Below, piece by piece: positions 54,176-64,000 of a stretch of 64,000 bases of DNA. Position numbers and translations under genes: made by a program. This stretch comes from Eutreptiella sp. 'Long Island Sound 2002' (lineage: Eukaryota > Euglenozoa > Euglenophyceae > Eutreptiales > Eutreptiaceae). Position 1 is the stretch's first letter. Every line of letters starts with the position of its first letter. Under the pieces are notes generated by a model. That model ran no database searches. It was not told the origin of the DNA and was given only the letters and a program-made list of their open reading frames with translations. The stretch is taken from contig OZ038392.1 of the NCBI GenBank assembly GCA_964036045.1, positions 20,362,090-20,426,089 on the forward strand, written 5' to 3'.

Positions 54176-56350
54176 CTACTCCTCATCAGGGAACTTGACA
54201 TCCACCCCTGCAGCCATGAGGGACTTGGCCATCCAGGCCAGACGCCTCTTCTTGGAGTTATTCCCCTCAGGGGAAGCGTTATCCGCCTGTGGGCGCTTCT
54301 TGGGGTCACCAGCGGCAGGAGGGGGTGTAGCAGCGGGCGCTGATGAGCGTCTCTGGGGGTCAGGGGGTCCACCTTTGCCACCCCCCTTGCCAGCTCCTTT
54401 ACCACCTTTATCCCCATTCGGGGGACTTTTGGTGGGAGTTTGGGTCTTCTGGCGTTCAGGCTCCTGTCGCTTGAGTTTAATACTCTCGCGTTTCTTTGTG
54501 TGACATTCGTCTTCGTAGTGACGACGTTTGCCACAATAGCCACAGGTGATGGTACACCTGAAATGATCCTGATGGGTCACAGGTTTCCCATCCTTGGTAT
54601 GCTGCTGTCGTTTCATCTGCAGCATACAGCTACTGCGGTGATCGCAGTCAGGGGCATGACAAGGCCCCCCCTTGTCATTGACAGGTTTGCAGTAGAACAG
54701 AGGGGGTGTACCTGCATCAGGTTTAACCTCATTCATGGCACGTAGGTTACCCCTCCCTTTACCACCTCCCTGGTTGGCGTTAGTGGGATTTTTAGGCCCT
54801 TTCCCTTCGCCACGTTCGGGGGTGGGGGTACCACCTGGGCCCAAGTGCTTCTTGAGGAATTTCTCCATGGGGGAGTCATTCTCCCTCTCAAGAGCTAGCT
54901 CAATCAGCAGGTCCACCAGTTTATCGTACGAGTGGGTCCGGCTCTTCCTCTCAGAGGTAGCGCGGCAATCATCCCACGTACGTTGGGGGATCTTACTCAT
55001 GAGCCACAGGTGGGGCTCAGTGGCTCCGTAGGAGCCCACGTTCATCCGTGAAAACGGATATTCCAGGTCGCACACGTACTCAGAGACTCGCGCAGCGGAA
55101 GGAAACTCAGGGAGCATAGGTAGCTCCTCTATCTGTGTGCGCACACTGAGGTCAGTCTCATAGACTGGGAATGTTTTCTCCAATCTTTGGAGTACCTCTA
55201 CCCAGGTTGAACAGGTTTTCACAATCTGTTTCACCTGTTTTTGCAAAAATTTCTTTTTGCAGGAGCGTTTCAGCAAACAGCATTTGGTGGCCACATCCAC
55301 ATGGGATTTGCCAGTGAGCAAAAGAAACTCAGCAAATTCTTCTGCCCATTCAGGCAGATTTTTCGGGTCGAACTCCGGCAGTTCTAGCTGGATGTTCGCC
55401 TAGGCAATAGGTCTGCCCATCTTCCCACCCCCCAGGGTTAGGCCAGAAGGAGAAGGAGATACGCCGGCAAGAGGTGCCAGGGCTGACAGCCCTCTTTTTT
55501 CAGTCTCCGTCACCGGCACGTCCTGTAGTTCAGCAATAGGGACTGTCCTGGCGCGAGGATGAAAAGGGCTGGGGCAAGTGACCTTGGGTAGCAACCTGGA
55601 CACCCTTGATCTTTTGAGATCATCAGCCAACGTGCTCAATCCGGGTGAAGGTGAGAGTAGCGCTGGCTTGGGTAAGGGTTCAGTGATACCGAATTTAGCT
55701 TTGACAGCCTCTGATAGAGCTGTCACATCCGGGTCTTCTGATCCGGATAGAAGTTTGGCCAAAGATTCGGCCGTACGATCCAGAGCCCCATGGGTGGGCT
55801 CTGGGCGAAGAGGATTCATTATCGGCAGGTCTGGATACCTTGCTCTCGGGTGTTCGTGTACTCTCGGTCGTCTCGGTAGTGTTACTGTGTCCGCCATGTC
55901 TGTAGATGGCCCAGAATAGAGGAAGGAGCCCATCTCAGTTTGGGGCGGCGACCCGAGGGCATCAAGAGGTATTTCTCCATCTTCTCCTACGGTGGACTTG
56001 TGGTACTCTTCGTGGAGCATGAACTCGTCCATCCTCCTTCGTAGGTCCTCTTGTTCTTCAGGACCAACTCCAAGTACGGTAGAAGACGAGGCCGGACAAG
56101 CCGACTGGGCGATGGAAGCTTCGACACGCCTGCGGAGCCTTTGCAGGCTGTCTTCACCATGGGCCGCTAAGGTCTCCATGGTTAATGGTATTGTTCTGGG
56201 CGGATTTAGTTCCGCCCTTCTGTGCTCTGGATCTTCCTGAGACCCAGATGCTACTCTGAGTGGCGGTTCACTCTTTGGGTGGGCTACACTGCCATGTTGC
56301 ACTTGTACACTTCTGATCGGCCAGGTTCGGAAGCACAGTTGAGTGGACAT
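54176..56350 (-). pseudogene. gag: Element B gag
   Basis: I take the ATG at 56350 (MSTQL), the first after the primer site; one at about 56181 (METLAAHG) is an alternative. The frame carries one internal TAG (55400-55402), just before the capsid-like region (LPEFPSAARVSEYV, KIPQRTWDDCRATSERKSR). A CCHC knuckle (C-x2-C-x4-H-x4-C, CGYCGKRRHYEDEC) lies near 54540-54500, followed by Gly/Lys- and Pro-rich sequence and the KKRRLAWMAKSL tail shared with A and E. Gag packages the element RNA. Confidence 0.8.
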
Positions 56351-56422
56351 GTTCAATGTGCTTTTCAGTGTGCTTTTCTTGTGCTTCTGCTCAGAGTCGG
56401 TTCGAAAGGTTCTCAGGGTTTG

Positions 56423-56434
56423 CCTCTGCTACCG
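56423..56434 (-). promoter_or_regulatory. Primer binding site of element B
   Basis: The minus strand reads GGTAGCAGAGGC directly after the 5' LTR, the same motif as in F and nearly that of E. Confidence 0.65.
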
Positions 56435-57144
56435 GAAAGATGTCCTTGATTAGTGCCCTACAGATTTTGATGAAATCCTGCAGGTTTTTGATGGTGAAAT
56501 CCCAAAACCAAAGGAGCAAGTAGAGCAAGAACAAATTGTGGATGGGATGAATGAATAGTATGAAATCCCGTGTAACACAGAAGGGCTGCAGATAGACAAA
56601 GCAGGTATAAACACAAAGATTCAATCACAAATGGATAATACAAAAGATTTTATATGAAAACTGGGCTGACTCTAGCCTCCAAGTTAGCATCAAGCACTTC
56701 ATGTGCACTCTTTGGGGTGAAATGGTGCTGGTTAGGAATGTGGGGCATAGGTGACAGGCCAGACACAGAATATGACTTGGCCAAGCAACTGAATTCAGAA
56801 ACAGTTAAAAAATAGAGCCACAATAAATGGTAGAGACAATTGAGTATAGGGGTCTTGGGGTGGGAGACCACTAGGCTTAACCACCAAGGCCTAAAGCATG
56901 TAATGCCTATTTTCTTTCGGTATATCCTCCATGAAGGAAGATACCTCCGCTCAGTTCAGTGGTAGGGGTGAACTCAATGGGGGGCTAGGGTTATAACCCT
57001 AGTTATTTTGAGAAAGTGTACTAAAAGCTTCAAAAGAGTGATAAAAACACTTAACTTAGTCTTAGCATCAACAAAAGGGTTTTAAGGGGGGCTTGGTCTG
57101 GATCAAGCCCTCCAAAAAAGACATGGCAGTGACTTTTTCTTACT
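56435..57144 (-). repeat. Element B 5' LTR (710 bp)
   Basis: It matches the 3' LTR at 8954-9664 throughout. It starts AGTAAGAAAAAGTC after the duplicated GGAGG (minus strand) and ends CTTTCC where the 3' copy has CTTTCT. The plus-strand tRNA-like segment (GCTCAGTTCAGTGGTAG, then GGTTATAACCC) lies at about 56949-57002. Confidence 0.85.
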
Positions 57145-57149
57145 CCTCC
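57145..57149. repeat. Target-site duplication of element B, right copy
   Basis: CCTCC, identical to 8949-8953. Confidence 0.8.
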
Positions 57150-59366
57150 TCCTCGTCCACCTTGACTCTTGTCTTGCCCTTGTCCACGTCCTTTCTACTT
57201 GCCCTTGCCGGAGTCGTTGCCTTTGCCTTTGCCTCCACCTTTGCCAGAGCCTTTGCCAGGATCCTCACCCTTCAGCTTCGCCGACAGGCGCTGCTTGTGG
57301 TAGCACTCATCCTCATAGTGCTTCCTCTTCCCACAGAAGGCACAGGTGATAGTACACCTGTAGTGATCCGGCAACTTCGCCTTGGCGCCGGTGTTGGTCT
57401 CCTGCTTCTTCCCTTGGACTACGAAGCAGTCTCGCTGCTCGCAGTCAGGGGCGTGCTGCAGGTGGCCCTGCTCGTCTCTGGCATCACACCAGAAGAGCTC
57501 CTTGGCGTTTTCCATGATACGGGCGTGTTTGGGGGTAGTCCCCTGTCCAGGTCTGGATCCTTGGTACCCTTTGCCTTGGCCTCCAGAGCCTCCACCTCCA
57601 GGACGGTAGTTGTTCAGGTGCTGGTCGCTTTCTTTCTCCAGCGCCAGCTCCAGGAGTAATACACATAGATCCTCGTAGTGGAGGGCTCTTGCCTTGCGCT
57701 CTGCCGTTGAACGGCACTCGTCCCTCAACTCTCGAGGGAGCTTAGCCACTAACCAGAAAAGCAGGTCGTCGCTGCTGTAGGAACCGGGCGTCAATCGTCC
57801 AGCCCAGTGATCCAGGTCAGCCAATAGCTCGGAAACCCTGCCGGGTTTGGGATTGTTGGGCAACATGGGCAGGTTCTGGATCTCGGCCCTGATGGAGAGG
57901 TGGGTATCATAGGTTTGGTACTGCCTCTCCAAGGCAATCAACACGTCGGCAAAGGTGGCGGACTTAGTCACGATCTGCTTGACCTGCTTCTCCGGGTACT
58001 TGGTCTTGCAACACTGCAGGAGCAGATCGCACTTGAGCCGTCCAATAGCGTGGGTTTGGCCGGTCAATCGAAGAAACCGGCCAAAATTCTCAGCGAACTC
58101 GCTGAGGTCCTTGCCTGTGAACTCAGGCAAGTTCACCACGATCTTGGAGGTGGCAATGGCCTTAGCCTCCTGAGACCTGCGTCCCTCAGGGCGCTTGGTC
58201 TTCCTCTTCTTCTTCTTCTTCCGCCCACTCGGGTTCTCGGGGTCCTCAGGGTCGTCGTCCTCCGAGGGTGAAGCAGAAGTCATTGAAGGCGGCTCATCGT
58301 CCGAGGGGTCTCCGCCTAGGTCACTGGAGCCATAAGGTTCCACGTCCACCATAGCTCTCAGGGCTGTCAGCCCCAGCCGGTCCAGCTCGGCTCTCGTAGA
58401 GTTCCCCACGTGGCTGTAGGGTTGCTGGGCCGTCCCCGGCACAAAAGGGCTTCTCAGTATCGCTGCAGGGGTCGGCATCGGTCGGCTCCTCAGGCTCCCC
58501 AGGGTGTTTGTCAACCCTGCCACCAGGTGGTTAGCCTGTACTCGATGGGGTGACATTCCCACCGTGGTAGGTGACGCTTGGGGCGGAATCAGGGGCTCTA
58601 GTTTAGCCCGAATCTCTTGAGTGAGATCGCCCACAAGTTCAGAGGTGGCTCCTCGGAGAGCCTCTTTTATCTCCGATCGCGTCAGGGACCTGTTGGAGGA
58701 TCTCCCCGATCCTCTACTCCTGCTCCCGCATGACTCAGGCCCTCGCCTCAGCCCACTCAAGGTTGCATACCCAGGAACATCCACATAGGCTCCCGTAGCG
58801 GGTAGAGGATGGTGATAGTCAACCGCATACCATCGCGGCGCAGAACTGGAAGCCACCGGCGCACTGGTAGTAGTTGCGTCTAGAAACGCAGTGGTAGGTG
58901 GGTTCACACCATAGGCAGGGTAGGTAGGCATACCAGTAAAGCCTGTGCCCTCAGCCATAGGCGGGTTGGTTATGGGTGTGGATGTTGCAGCGGCTGGGTC
59001 TGGAGTTGGGAGTGTGGTGGTAGTAGGAGATGGTGATGCGTGGAGGCCAGAAGCGCTTGGTGCGCCCTCGAAGGTAGGATCATTCGTCGGGTCGTGCCCT
59101 TGGTCTGCTCCTTCGTCTGCTATGCTCTCTCCAGCATCCTTCTCTCTCTCTCTCTTTCTCTTCACAGGTTGCTTGTCCACCTCCTCGACTGAGAGGGCCC
59201 GGAAGGCCGACTGAAGTCCTTCCAGCGAATCCTCTGCCACGTCCACTGGCCCATGTAAGGGTTCCAAAGGTACAGCGCTAGGTCCAGGTCCAGGTTCACC
59301 AGGTGCTGGCATTGCTGGTGCCTCAGGCGCCGTCTTCACGTCGGTGTCCTCTCTCTTGGTGTCCAT
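57145..59366 (-). pseudogene. gag: Element E gag, N-terminal and central part
   Basis: The ATG at 59366 (MDTKREDTD) lies 90 bp after the primer site. The N-terminal third is Pro/Thr/Ser-rich. An Arg/Ser patch (RSRGSGRSSNRSLTRSE) precedes a capsid-like region (VNLPEFTGKDLSEFAENF, LPRELRDECRSTAERKAR). A CCHC knuckle (CAFCGKRKHYEDEC, C-x2-C-x4-H-x4-C) lies near 57350-57305, followed by Gly/Lys repeats. TAG 57193-57195 stops it, but the frame continues open to the B insertion at 57145 and in frame beyond B at 8948. The TAG is probably a mutation. Confidence 0.82.
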
Positions 59367-59455
59367 ATTTGTTCGCCCTTCTTGCTTATATATGACTGAT
59401 CTCGTCGCACTGGATGTACGGCACGGGGTTGCTGCCGGTACGCAGAGACAGTCTG

Positions 59456-59468
59456 CCTCTTGCTACCA
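59456..59468 (-). promoter_or_regulatory. Primer binding site of element E
   Basis: The minus strand reads GGTAGCAAGAGGC directly after the LTR, as in B and F with one extra A. Confidence 0.6.
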
Positions 59469-60259
59469 GAAAGTTTTATAGTGATTTCAACACTGTGTGT
59501 TTGTTGTGCCTCTCCTGCTGCTTGCTGCTGGTGTAGGGTTCCTGCTGCTTGTTTTTGATGAGGAAAATGTTTTATTGTGAAAATACAACCAATCCAGGAT
59601 AACCCAAGCCAGAGATAAGCAAGTAGAAGAAGATCAGGATCAAAGCATGAAGGGCTGCAGTCACATAGAGTTAGACAAAGACGACTATCAACAATAGACC
59701 ACAGCAATTAGCATACATTGCAAATCAGGAAGAAATATTTTACATGTTTGAGAAAAACTGATTGGAAATCTGCCCCAAGGGCTCGCTCTCATCCATAGTG
59801 CCATCTTGAGATGTGCACTCTTTGTTTTTGGGTCCCATCGGTGCTGAGGTGGCATGGCTTGTGGCGATGAGGTCACTGCCATGTCACATGGGATATTCCT
59901 ACTTAGCTAGGCTGACTGGGTATTGAACCCAGGACCTCTCAAAGGGAGGTGCCCCAGCCCCCTAGGGTGCAATCCACTAGGATAGCTAAGAATTCATGAG
60001 AAAACATAGATAAATTCATAGGCTCTGCCTTCAGTATATCAGTGCCTCAGCAACCCAGGAAAAGATGTTTTAGTGCCTATAGCTTGCGAATAAAGGGGTC
60101 CACACCACATCCTGATTTAGTGTTTGGTTACATAGGTCAAAATGTGTTATCACCCATTTTGGTTGGGCCAATACTAAGATAAAAATGCATGAGTGCTTAG
60201 AGCACCTCTTATACAACCAAAGTATACCCTAAAGCATTGGAAAAGCACTTTTTCTTACT
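59469..60259 (-). repeat. Element E 5' LTR (791 bp, A/E type)
   Basis: It is homologous to A's 3' LTR (7354-8139) along its length, with ends AGTAAG and CTTTCT. Inside, a tRNA-like segment at about 59988-59909 (minus strand) keeps the ACCTC/GAGGT anticodon stem with TTT at the anticodon position. The outer end abuts C's pol at 60260. Confidence 0.82.
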
Positions 60260-61893
60260 GAAACTGCTTCTAACCTATGAGGAGGTGTTCGGCGCCTTGC
60301 CGCCCCCCCTTTCTTGTAAAAAGATGGTCCAGATGGACCTGAAACTGAAACCTGAATTTGAGAAGACGCGAGTGAGGCGTCGTGCCTACCCCGCTCCTCA
60401 GGAACACGTTGAAGAAGTCGAGCGCCAGATCCAGGAATGTATTGATGCTGGCCTCCTCCAAGAAAATAAGAAAGGGGAGTACCCCCATCACTGCAGTCCT
60501 TGTTTCCTGGTTGCTAAACCAGGATCGACTGCCCTACGATTGGTTGTTGACTATGGTGAGGTCAACAAGAAAACCCAAAACCACTCAGGGAGCATTCCTA
60601 ACATGGAAAATACCCTGGAGCGTATTGCCAAATGCCGGTACAAGACCAAAATGGACAAACGCAGTGGTTTCTGGCAGGTTGACCTAACCGCCGCACCTCA
60701 GGAGCTGCTGGCTTTTATAACCCCTAAGGGTCGTGTGTTTAAGTGGAAGGTCATGCCTTTCGTGGTGGCTAATGCTCCGGCACTCTTCCAGGAACTAATG
60801 AACAAAACTTTGTACATACTGAGGCGCAGACCTCTAGTACAGGACTTGATTTCTCGCGGTGCAGAAATGGAGGCCCACATCGATGACGTGAGTTTGGGTA
60901 CCAATACCCAAGAGGACCATTTCCTTCTCCTCCGTGAATTTTTCATTGTTTGTCAAGAAAACCATCTCCGAATCAAACTCGAAAAATGCGAGTTTATGAA
61001 AGAGGAGATGGAGTATTTGGGTTTCGACGTGGGGTATGGCTGGTGGAAACCAGCCGCGTCTAAGATGCAGCCCCTGCAGGACATGCAGATTCGCGATGAC
61101 CCTAAGAAGGGTCTACACGACGTGAGGAGTTTTGTGGGCGTCTGTAACTTCTATAGGCGTCACATCCGCAATTTTACCTACTCCTCTGCCCCCCTCACTG
61201 ACCTAATCAAAAAAACTACTTCCTGGAGGTGGACCGCCAGAGAGGAGGAGTGTTTCCACGAATTGAAGAAGAAAATTGCCTCCTCCAACTGCCTGGGAGT
61301 ACCCCGCCCTAAGGGCGAGATAGTCCTGATCACTGATGCCAGTGATGTAGGGGGGGTGGAACGATCTACCAATGGCAGGAGCTTAACCCCGCTGAACTAA
61401 CCCACTGCCATTATCGTACTAGCGGACTGAACCGTGATGGCTCCTTGAAGCATGACTACCCTACCAGTGAGTGGCGGCTTGTGCCACTGGGACACTGGAA
61501 CTGGAAATGGAACCAAGCGCGTTCCAATTACAGCACCTATGACCAGGAACTCCTGGCCGGTATGTTGGTGCTCTCGTCACAATCCCGACTCCTGGGATCT
61601 AACGCTATTGTCTGGCTCTGTGACCAGGAACCGGTGAAGTCTTTTCAGAAGGGCCCACCACCGGAGAAAGCGAAACTAAACGGTGGTGGACTTACCTGAG
61701 CCAGTTCGGGCTGACAGTTCATCATATCCCTGGAAAAAAAAATGAACTGTCTGACTATATATCGCGCAATAACTTCGAGGCGCTTATAGGTGAGAGCTCT
61801 GAAGCACTCGCCAAAGAGGCGTTCTAGCGCATGGATGTCCAGCTTGACCTGTCCATGCGCACTGTTGGAATCCTCGAGGGTTGGAGCCTAACC

Positions 61894-61909
61894 GACTATC
61901 AGTCAGAGT
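61894..61909. repeat. Target-site duplication of SINE-like insert, left copy
   Basis: GACTATCAGTCAGAGT here and at 62635-62650. B has this sequence once, uninterrupted (plus-strand equivalent near 48690-48710), serving as the empty site. Confidence 0.85.
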
Positions 61910-62634
61910 ATGAATGAATGAAGTTCTCACAACTTTTCCATGAGCTGCTTCCCCATATAAACCTGCATATGTACAAGCGCTTGATACCGGTTCCGGGGCC
62001 GCTTCAAGGAAGAGACGTTGAACCATTGGTTAGAACTCGGGTGGAGAGACCATACAAGGTTAAACAGGCGCAACAGGGAGGAACCCGCACTTAAGATGGG
62101 ATCAGGATGATGGCGGTGGGTGGAGGGTACATGGAAAGGGTGGTTGTGAGGACGGAAACCAGCTAGTCCTGGGGGCCTGGGCCGTAGGAGGCGGCACTGC
62201 TTGTTGGGGAGGGGGGGGGGGCTGCCGATGTGTGTTAACTAAGACCAAGCGATGGGCAACACTTGCACAGACAAGTAGCTGGGTGGGATTTCCAGGGAAG
62301 AGCCTGCTATTGCACATGGGGTGCATAGTTGACAGGGGCGGCCGGCTCACAGGGGGGGATGAGACGAGGGGGCCCGCATGTACCGTCGGACTGTTGCCTG
62401 TGGCCAGTGTTTCGTGCCTGCGAGTCGCACTGATCAGGGAATCATTGTGAGAAGCAGGCAAGCCATTGGCTGAAGGTGGCGGCCCCTGGCGCGCCTGAGG
62501 AAGTTCTGTGCAGTGTAACAATGTTTTGAAGCATGCAGGACCCCCATGAACGCAAGTGGCTGACTGACAGAATGAATCATGGCACGATGACCTGAGCGAA
62601 ACACGCTGAGATCTGTGTCCCCGGCTTGCCTACA
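61910..62634 (-). mobile_element. SINE-like or truncated non-LTR insert (725 bp)
   Basis: It is flanked by a perfect 16-bp duplication. The plus-strand start ATGAATGAATGAAG means that the minus strand ends in a CATTCATTCAT tail, so orientation is probably minus. A 139-codon minus-strand ORF (62102-62521) is Pro/Ser-rich and unconvincing. I do not recognise a family and see no clear A/B boxes. Confidence 0.7.
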
Positions 62635-62650
62635 GACTATCAGTCAGAGT
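62635..62650. repeat. Target-site duplication of SINE-like insert, right copy
   Basis: GACTATCAGTCAGAGT, identical to 61894-61909; integrase-coding sequence resumes directly after it. Confidence 0.85.
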
Positions 62651-64000
62651 GTAAAGAAATTCTCCAGACCCTCAGCACTGGTCTCGAACCCCGTGTCATT
62701 GACGGGCATCGGTGGTATAAAAACAACCAATACCTCTTCTACGAGGACCGTATTGTCGTACCTGAGGCCCGACTTGATGGGTGCCTACAGTGGTCCCATG
62801 TCAGCTCAGGTCACACTGGCGCTAATCGTTCAGTGGACTTCTTCCGCGAGTGTTTGTACTCTAGTCTAACCCTGACTGAACTGAGGTCTCGTATGCAGAC
62901 CCTTGTGGATGCTTGTGCCTGTCATGCCAGCAAGCAGAGCGACAGTAGGGATAGGGGCCTGATTTCCAGCTTACCCATACCCTATTGTACTAACTCTCTT
63001 CTCTATGTGGATTTCATCCACAGCCTACCTCGCTTCGGCGGCTATGATAGTTGCCTAGTGGTCACCTGTGGCCTGTCTCGCTTCACCCGTGTGTTCCCTT
63101 GCAATAAGAAAATCAGAGGTGAGCAGACTGTGAAAATGTTGGTCGAAGAATGGTTCGAACCCTATGGAGCACCTAAGCAGGTGCACTCTGATGAGGATGT
63201 ACGCATCCGCAGTGACACTGGATGGTACAAACGAGCGCTGAATGCCCTCAACGTGGAGGTAACCACAGGTGTGCCCTATACCCACACGTCTAACCATCTT
63301 TGTGAGAGACAAAACCGTGTGGTGGAACAAAACCTGAGAATCCTGATGAAACAGGAGTGTACCAAACACTGGGTACGCCTAGTGCCCTGGCCCTGACCAT
63401 GAACTCACAGAGGAGCTCTTCTACGGGTTTCACCCCCCACGAACTGTTCCATGGAGGACGACCTGCTTGGTTCTTCAAAAACCCCTTTCCTGAGGACTTC
63501 AAGAGCCCTGTTGGAGATTGGCTGGAACACAAGCAATCTATGGCTAACCAGGCTGGGACTGACCTGAGACACATCCGTGACCGTGAACTGAGCCGGCGGA
63601 ATCGCCTACGGTGACCTGCCAGCTTCAAGGTTGGTGACCTTGTCTTGGTTCACCATTCACGCCTACCCTCCTGGCCACGTAACTGCCTACAGGACCCTTA
63701 TTTTGGGCCCTATTGTATCATCAGGATAGATGGATCCAGGATCCATGTCAGGTGCAGTCCACATCTAGGTGGTGAACTGCTTTGTGCACCTAAACCGTTG
63801 AGGCATTATCAGTCCCCTAACGATTTGTCCTGGGATGAGTGGCGCCTCAGCGACAGTGAGGTCGAGCGTATCGACCTAGAGAATGCTGCCAGCCGAGAGG
63901 AGGCAGATGAACTCGAAGAGATGATTGCCGATGAGATGGCATTAGATGGTTACTACGTGGTTGCAGGTATTGCTCGCAACGAGTATAAACAGGGTTGGAA

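Larger units (their letters stand above)
8954..57144 (-). mobile_element. Element B: Ty3/gypsy element interrupted by the giant LINE
   Basis: On the minus strand, B has a 5' LTR (57144-56435), primer site, gag, protease plus Dam-like domain, RT, RNase H, integrase, chromodomain, a long noncoding region, polypurine tract and 3' LTR (9664-8954). The LINE occupies 9995-44812 within the noncoding region. B's own sequence is about 13.4 kb, including an unexplained 1.9-kb stretch at 51002-52948. Many in-frame stops make it inactive. Confidence 0.87.
8140..60259 (-). mobile_element. Element E: Ty3/gypsy element, split by B
   Basis: Two minus-strand pieces belong to one element: 60259-57145 (5' LTR, primer site, most of gag) and 8953-8140 (gag end, protease, start of the Dam-like domain). 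Removing B and one copy of the 5-bp duplication joins the two gag pieces in the same frame (GGRGG then GANRQP). The left end meets A's 3' LTR at 8139, so the rest of pol lies beyond A or is lost. The 5' LTR abuts C's pol at 60260, placing E inside C. Confidence 0.82.
60260..64000 (+). mobile_element. Element C: Ty3/gypsy element, right-hand portion
   Basis: Pol begins abruptly at KLLLTYEEVFGALPPPL, where A and B have a continuous linker, so its left part was separated by E's insertion and lies left of the window or is lost. The sequence is nearly identical to B's pol. A 725-bp insert lies at 61910-62634, and the window ends in its chromodomain. Confidence 0.85.
60260..64000 (+). pseudogene. 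pol: Element C pol: RT, RNase H, integrase, start of chromodomain
   Basis: RT is open from 60260 to 61400: KMDKRSGFWQVDL, MPFVVANAPALFQ, AHIDDVSLGTN (HIDD box). At the seven-G run 61350-61356, the frame must move by -1 to continue into RNase H (YDQELLAGM), exactly as in B. A one-base deletion near 61680 and the insert at 61910 break it further. Integrase (62651-63396): HTGANRS, VDFIHSLP, HSDEDVRI, NHLCERQNR. Another frameshift near 63390 and TGA at 63612-63614 follow. DPYFGPY lies near 63690, and the chromodomain start (YYVVAGIARNEYKQGW) runs into the window edge. Confidence 0.87.

Overview
This is eukaryotic DNA made almost entirely of retrotransposons. I find no convincing host gene, rRNA gene or functional tRNA gene, and nothing prokaryotic (no operons, CRISPR or IS elements). 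The chromodomain Ty3/gypsy elements and the very GC-rich LINE suggest a large, repeat-rich genome, perhaps of a unicellular alga or other protist. That is inference from style; the sequence does not fix the species.

The window is a nest of insertions, which I read from repeat ends, target-site duplications (TSDs) and reading frames that resume across insertions. From the outside in: (1) element C (+), a Ty3/gypsy pol seen only from 60260 to the right edge. (2) Element E (-) lies in C; its 5' LTR is 59469-60259, its gag runs 59366-57145 and resumes at 8948-8695, and its protease follows at 8691-8140. (3) Element B (-) lies in E's gag, spans 8954-57144, and is flanked by a 5-bp TSD (8949-8953 and 57145-57149). 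(4) A giant LINE (+), 9995-44812, lies in B's 3' noncoding region and is flanked by an 18-bp TSD (9977-9994 and 44813-44830). (5) Element F (+), an 11-kb chromovirus at 27489-38479, lies in the LINE's ORF2 with a CCCCC TSD. Separately, element A (+), 1-8139, ends with its 3' LTR inside E, and a 725-bp SINE-like insert (61910-62634, 16-bp TSD) sits in C.

The LINE is the most striking object. Without F it is about 23.8 kb, several times a usual LINE. It has a 5' leader of repeated GTATGTTGCATG-type modules, about 25 copies of a 212-bp GC-rich monomer, ORF1 (CCCH finger, possible papain-fold region, C2H2-like finger), ORF2 (endonuclease, reverse transcriptase, RNase H, CCHC, zinc ribbon), two further ORFs downstream of ORF2, a long 3' UTR that repeats the monomer once, and a (TCAAACC)3 tail. 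ORF1 and ORF2 each carry one in-frame stop.

The LTR elements share an unusual plan: gag, one in-frame stop, retropepsin, a Dam-methyltransferase-like NPPF domain, RT, RNase H, integrase and chromodomain. A and E are one subfamily (786-791 bp LTRs); B and C have nearly identical pol genes; F is more distant. The A/E and B LTRs begin AGTAAG and end CTTTCT instead of TG...CA and carry tRNA-like segments. A, B, C and E are clearly decayed. F is the best preserved, with LTRs about 98% identical by eye.
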